DNA of 47,922 bases from Phycisphaerae bacterium. GTDB lineage: Bacteria; Planctomycetota; Phycisphaerae; UBA1845. Under the pieces are notes generated by a model, which saw only the letters and a program-made list of their open reading frames with translations, did not search any database and was not told where the DNA came from. Below are positions 44,913 through 47,922 of this stretch, one piece after another. Where the stretch lies: assembly GCA_029260235.1 (NCBI GenBank), contig JAJDDP010000004.1:1-47922 (forward strand), written 5' to 3'. The translations under genes and the position numbers were made by a program. Positions within the stretch are counted from its first letter, which is position 1, and each line of letters begins with the position of its first letter.

Positions 44913-45136
44913 GCAAGACTCCTCGCAGAGCGGCGCTAAAAGCTTACCGACGATCTATAAGCCCATGGGGCGGTCAATTCTCAGATCTAGTGGTCACGCC
45001 GCCGCCCAGCTACCGGCGCGTAGCTTACCCCAGAACGGGGCCGAGGTACACCAGGGCAGCCGCAGGGATCATTTGAATGGTGGGGGGGCTGGAAATTGCA
45101 GGACTTTGCCAGAACTTCTTGATCAACGGCTCCGAT

Positions 45137-45964
45137 TCAGGAATGCGCGTTGGTCCCGTTCCCGTTCTCGCGAAGATGGCCATTGCCATTTGTTCGGGAA
45201 GTACCATTCCTAACTGTCTTGCCGTTGGATTGGCCACTGCCGTTTCCATTTGAGGCAACGTACTCGTAGCCATTCCATTGAACGCAGCCGACGCCTCGAT
45301 TCCTGCTCCGCAGGGGGTATCGAAATTGCGAATCCAGCCGCCGTTGCAGCAATTCGTCGACCGAGGTGAGAGATGCCCCTTTAGTGTGGACACGCCGTAG
45401 CGCCAAGTCTGCTTCTGATTCACTCCAATATCCGCAGCAATCTGAAACGATGGTCACTCGCTTATTGCGTGCCAGAAGCCCCATGGCCAGAGCGTTCATC
45501 GAGTATTCGATGCCAACGCCGAACAAAATGTATTCTTGGGCATCAAGTTGGGTGATGAAGCGATCAGCTTTCGGGTTGCAAAGGAGGTCGTGGGTTCGCT
45601 TGCGGAAAATGACCTGCTGGTAGGACGAAAACAGATTCAGAGGCACCGAAAGCATGCAGTCGCCTTCGACCATGACTCGGCTGCCGAACAACGACCACGA
45701 CAACTTTCGTTGGCCTTCTGTGCCATCCACGCAATGCGAGGGGAATCCATCGTGGGTCCGCTCCTCACCGCGATGAGAATCAATCGACGAGATGACCGGC
45801 ACACTGTTCCACTTAGCCCAGGCAACGACACGTCGAGCTGCCGAGGTAAGCGAAGACGGATTACATATCTGACACACCGCATCTGCGCCCAGGAAATCCT
45901 CCTGCGTGTTCATGTCACACAGAACACACTCAAAGGAACCCCGCTGGTTTTTCCTTGCGACCAT
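45137..45964 (-). CDS. Isochorismatase/nicotinamidase-like protein lacking the catalytic cysteine
   Basis: 275 residues from ATG 45964, with GGAGGGG about eight bases upstream. The first 210 residues follow the cysteine-hydrolase fold: Asp17 in CDMNTQEDFL, metal-site-like SIDSHRGEE and the HCVDGTEGQRK block of nicotinamidases, and Lys122 in VIFRKRTHD. At the position of the nucleophilic Cys (usual D-Y-C-V) the sequence reads EYSM, Ser155. The enzyme may therefore be a pseudoenzyme or work differently. The last 40 residues are a low-complexity Asn/Gly tail (SNGNGSGQSNGK and so on). The frame extends upstream to 46072, but without a ribosome site. Confidence 0.75.
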   Translation of the reverse strand: MVARKNQRGSFECVLCDMNTQEDFLGADAVCQICNPSSLTSAARRVVAWAKWNSVPVISSIDSHRGEERTHDGFPSHCVDGTEGQRKLSWSLFGSRVMVEGDCMLSVPLNLFSSYQQVIFRKRTHDLLCNPKADRFITQLDAQEYILFGVGIEYSMNALAMGLLARNKRVTIVSDCCGYWSESEADLALRRVHTKGASLTSVDELLQRRLDSQFRYPLRSRNRGVGCVQWNGYEYVASNGNGSGQSNGKTVRNGTSRTNGNGHLRENGNGTNAHS

Positions 45965-46425
45965 AGTACTGCCCCTCCCGAGCGCAATTGCTGCGCGTAC
46001 CGCTTGACGACTTGTTGTGGCAGTTCCTTGCCTTCGGCGTGGAGATGCTTCTTTCCCAAACTCCGCCAGCACCCCGGCGCTTCTTAGCCTTCCTTGAACT
46101 GCGGCGGATTATACCCCTCGTCGAATCCGACGGCGAGACCCAAAATGTGCGAAGTTTTGCAAGCTGTTGTGTGGTAGTAGGTTAGGACTGATTTTCCGGT
46201 GTGATATTGATGTGATTTCCAGTCGGGCGTGCGAAGTTTGGCCGATTCCGAGGCCAGAACCTGGTCGCTAGTTGGTCGTGGATTACTACAAGATCCGACG
46301 AATCGGCTGGTTTTCTAGGCAAGTTTCCAATCAGGGGCGGGGTCGACCTATTCTGCCTCCATTCACAGCGGGTCACTGGTAGATTCCAGCGTGCTTCCCA
46401 ATCGGCGCTAGGATTTCTGCCCGCG

Positions 46426-46454
46426 TTGACCGATCAAAACCACGGGGCTAGACT
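46426..46454 (+). promoter_or_regulatory. Candidate promoter of the VWA gene
   Basis: TTGACC (46426-46431) and TAGACT (46449-46454) with a 17-base spacer; CATAAT directly downstream offers an alternative -10 at poorer spacing. The leader would be about 110 bases. Confidence 0.42.
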
Positions 46455-46509
46455 CATAATACCGCCCGTTGGCGTAGTCCCGATTGGGGCGGTCGTTACC
46501 CGTGGTTTT
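46436..46509. repeat. Nested inverted repeats before the VWA gene
   Basis: Outer pair: AAAACCACGGG (46436-46446) and its exact complement CCCGTGGTTTT (46499-46509). Inner pair: ACCGCCC (46461-46467) and GGGCGGT (46487-46493). The outer left arm sits in the promoter spacer, so either transcription starts further upstream and makes a stem, or the arms are protein-binding half-sites. Confidence 0.6.
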
Positions 46510-46570
46510 CCGTCGAGCGCTCTCCATCCCTCATTCTCAGCCTGGCTGCGGTTGTTGAGGCCCATTTTTC

Positions 46571-47512
46571 ATGAGCACCCCCATCCTCGAATCGACAAAT
46601 GCGGGAGCGGAGAATCCAAGGTCGAGCAGCCCGCAGCAGAATCGACTCATTCTCTGGTCGTGGTGCATATCGGTAGCGTGGCACGGATTGCTGTTCGCGC
46701 TCATGCTGGTCAGTGCTTGGCTGGCGGACGCATCGTCGGGCCAGGAGGACTTGCCGCTCGCCCAAACCGACCTGCTGGGTGAGTTTTCCGAGACGCGCCT
46801 CAATATCGCCGACAAGACGGGCGAGGTTCTGTCGCCCGACCCGACCAAGAATCAACATGCCAAGATCGAGCCGAAGCAGTTCGAGATGCTCGGCGCGAGC
46901 GTGAAAGCTGCTCGTCCCGACCTGTCGATTATCGGAATCGGCACAGGTGGGGGGGCTGACTTGGGGATGTACGGTCTTCGGGCGTCGGATGGTGGCCCTG
47001 GGCCTAGTTTCTTTGGCTTGGGGGGTCGCGCTCGCGGAGCCAGGCGGATTGTCTATGTTGTTGATCGATCAGGCAGCATGATCACTACTTTCTTCGGCGT
47101 AAAAAAAGAACTTCGCGCCTCTGTCGAGCGTCTCAAGCGAAGCCAGAAATTTCACGTCATCTTCTTCAACGAAGGCGCGCCCCTGGAGAGCAAACCGCGA
47201 CGCCTAGTTCCCGCGAATGGAAAGCAGAAGAACACGTTCTACGCATTCCTCGACCAAGTCGCACCCCAGGGAAACACCGACCCCAGCCCCGCCATGGAAC
47301 GGGCCTTTGCAGTCAAACCCGACTTGATCTATTTTCTGACTGACGGCGAGTTCGACCCAAAGCTGCTGGATGAGCTAAGAAAATGGAATGCCGACAAGAG
47401 GGTGAGAATTTTCACAATCGCCTACGTCAATCAAATGACCAGGGCGATCCTCGAAAAAATTGCCCTGGAAAATAACGGAGAATTCCGCTTCGTATCCGAA
47501 TATGACCTCTAA
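46571..47512 (+). CDS. Membrane-anchored von Willebrand factor A domain protein
   Basis: 313 residues. A Ser/Pro-rich cytosolic N-terminus and one transmembrane helix (about 28-50, ending SAWLADA) place the rest in the periplasm. After a Gly-rich linker (IGIGTGGGADLG, FFGLGGRARGARR) comes a VWA domain with the metal-ion-dependent adhesion site D-x-S-x-S in YVVDRSGSM (Asp164) and later PQGNTDPSPAM and IYFLTDGEFD. Such planctomycete proteins bind partners through Mg2+; the ligand is unknown. Its stop lies inside the following gene (11-base overlap). Confidence 0.85.
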   Translation: MSTPILESTNAGAENPRSSSPQQNRLILWSWCISVAWHGLLFALMLVSAWLADASSGQEDLPLAQTDLLGEFSETRLNIADKTGEVLSPDPTKNQHAKIEPKQFEMLGASVKAARPDLSIIGIGTGGGADLGMYGLRASDGGPGPSFFGLGGRARGARRIVYVVDRSGSMITTFFGVKKELRASVERLKRSQKFHVIFFNEGAPLESKPRRLVPANGKQKNTFYAFLDQVAPQGNTDPSPAMERAFAVKPDLIYFLTDGEFDPKLLDELRKWNADKRVRIFTIAYVNQMTRAILEKIALENNGEFRFVSEYDL

Positions 47513-47922
47513 CCTGATCAAGCGTGCTGAAACGCGACTGGGCATAACTTTCCTGCTCGCGATAGTCCTCTCTGCAGGCACTCTTTGCGCCGATCAACTC
47601 ATTTGCCAAGATGCCAGTTTTCCAACACTGACCATTGTGGGAACCTCTGACGGCGATCTGCACGTTCGCTTGCCTGACGGGAACATCCAACGGGTACCCC
47701 TCATTGAAACACTGCGCATTGTGGCCGATTCAGTGGGGGGGATGAAGGATTTCAACCGGGCTGAGCGGTACAACGATGAATCCGAGTATCAACAGGCGGC
47801 TGTCCGGTACGAGCGTGCGCTGCGATCAGCAGATGGCTTTTGGTTGAAGATCATCGAACAGCGACTCGTCAGGGTGTACGCCACATCAGGGAAGCTGGAC
47901 CGGGCGATCACATACTTCATAA
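47502..47922 (+). CDS. Exported TPR-like protein, 3' partial
   Basis: ATG 47502 opens a frame that runs past the right edge (140 codons visible). A signal peptide (LGITFLLAIVLSAGTLCA) is followed by a short beta-like part (TIVGTSDGDLHVRLPDG) and then helical repeats resembling TPR (ESEYQQAAVRYERALRSADG, KLDRAITYF). The 11-base overlap with the VWA gene implies coupling. Function unknown; likely works with the VWA protein. Confidence 0.65.
   Translation, partial: MTSNLIKRAETRLGITFLLAIVLSAGTLCADQLICQDASFPTLTIVGTSDGDLHVRLPDGNIQRVPLIETLRIVADSVGGMKDFNRAERYNDESEYQQAAVRYERALRSADGFWLKIIEQRLVRVYATSGKLDRAITYFI

Larger units (their letters stand above)
45965..46570. other. Divergent intergenic region with promoter and inverted repeats
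   Basis: 606 bases between the leftward isochorismatase-like gene and the rightward VWA gene. I see no convincing gene. The right part contains a possible promoter and nested inverted repeats, listed separately. Confidence 0.6.

Noticed and set aside
45025..45423. A leftward 132-codon frame ending past the isochorismatase-like gene
   Set aside because: Most of it overlaps the real gene in another frame, and its unique end has no ribosome site or known motif. I considered a peptide precursor for the nearby radical SAM protein and dropped it.

Overview
The window looks like a chromosome segment of a Planctomycetota bacterium, probably of the Phycisphaerae. The basis is a combination typical of that group. 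It includes a PEP-CTERM protein, a pseudopilin-like protein with a prepilin N-terminal signal, several secreted proteins ending in dockerin-like repeats, CRTAC1/ASPIC-UnbV and PQQ-propeller proteins, and a GAF-HlyD/M50-HlyD gene pair. No tRNA, rRNA, CRISPR array, transposase or integrase was recognised, so nothing marks the region as recently mobile. The taxonomic call is an inference from gene content.

Positions 1-18047 form a beta-glucan utilisation locus. It holds the end of one glycoamylase/GH144-type hydrolase, a GH94 phosphorylase, a GPH-type sugar symporter, a second and larger GH144-type enzyme with a dockerin-like tail, a GH1 beta-glucosidase, a PEP-CTERM surface protein, a pseudopilin, a protein with three tandem sugar-binding-like domains, a GH3 beta-glucosidase and a 1057-residue (alpha/alpha)6-barrel protein of unknown substrate. 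GH144 together with GH94, GH1 and GH3 suggests secreted depolymerisation of a beta-1,2-linked (or related) glucan, uptake of oligosaccharides, and phosphorolysis or hydrolysis inside. Two LacI-family (cre-like) operators sit on good sigma70-type promoters. One is in front of the GH94 gene. The other lies in the divergent region between the GH1-GH144-symporter operon and the PEP-CTERM gene. The regulator gene is not in the window.

Positions 18584-26557 hold a respiratory cluster: a DUF4405-type membrane protein, then a tightly packed operon with a four-helix membrane protein, a dihaem cytochrome c, cbb3-type oxidase subunits I (CcoN) and II (CcoO), two very small membrane proteins, a CcoI-like copper P-type ATPase and a SafE/TauE-like membrane protein. 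A canonical ccoP is absent; the dihaem cytochrome may fill that role.

Positions 26617-33606 are a mixed stretch: DinB-like protein, small zinc-finger-like protein, Wzz-like chain-length protein, formyltetrahydrofolate deformylase, CRTAC1-like FG-GAP protein and PQQ-propeller protein. Positions 33893-39366 carry a four-gene operon of a periplasmic adaptor, a PilZ-like protein, a GAF-transmembrane-HlyD protein and a site-2-type M50 peptidase fused to an HlyD-like domain. This is the strongest candidate for an uncharacterised system, because adaptor modules are coupled to a membrane protease and no pump gene is present.

Positions 39407-47922 hold a lipoprotein, a PhzF-family protein, an ECF sigma/anti-sigma pair, a small membrane protein, a B12-binding radical SAM protein, an isochorismatase-like protein that has lost its catalytic cysteine, a membrane-anchored VWA protein and the start of a secreted TPR-like protein running off the window.
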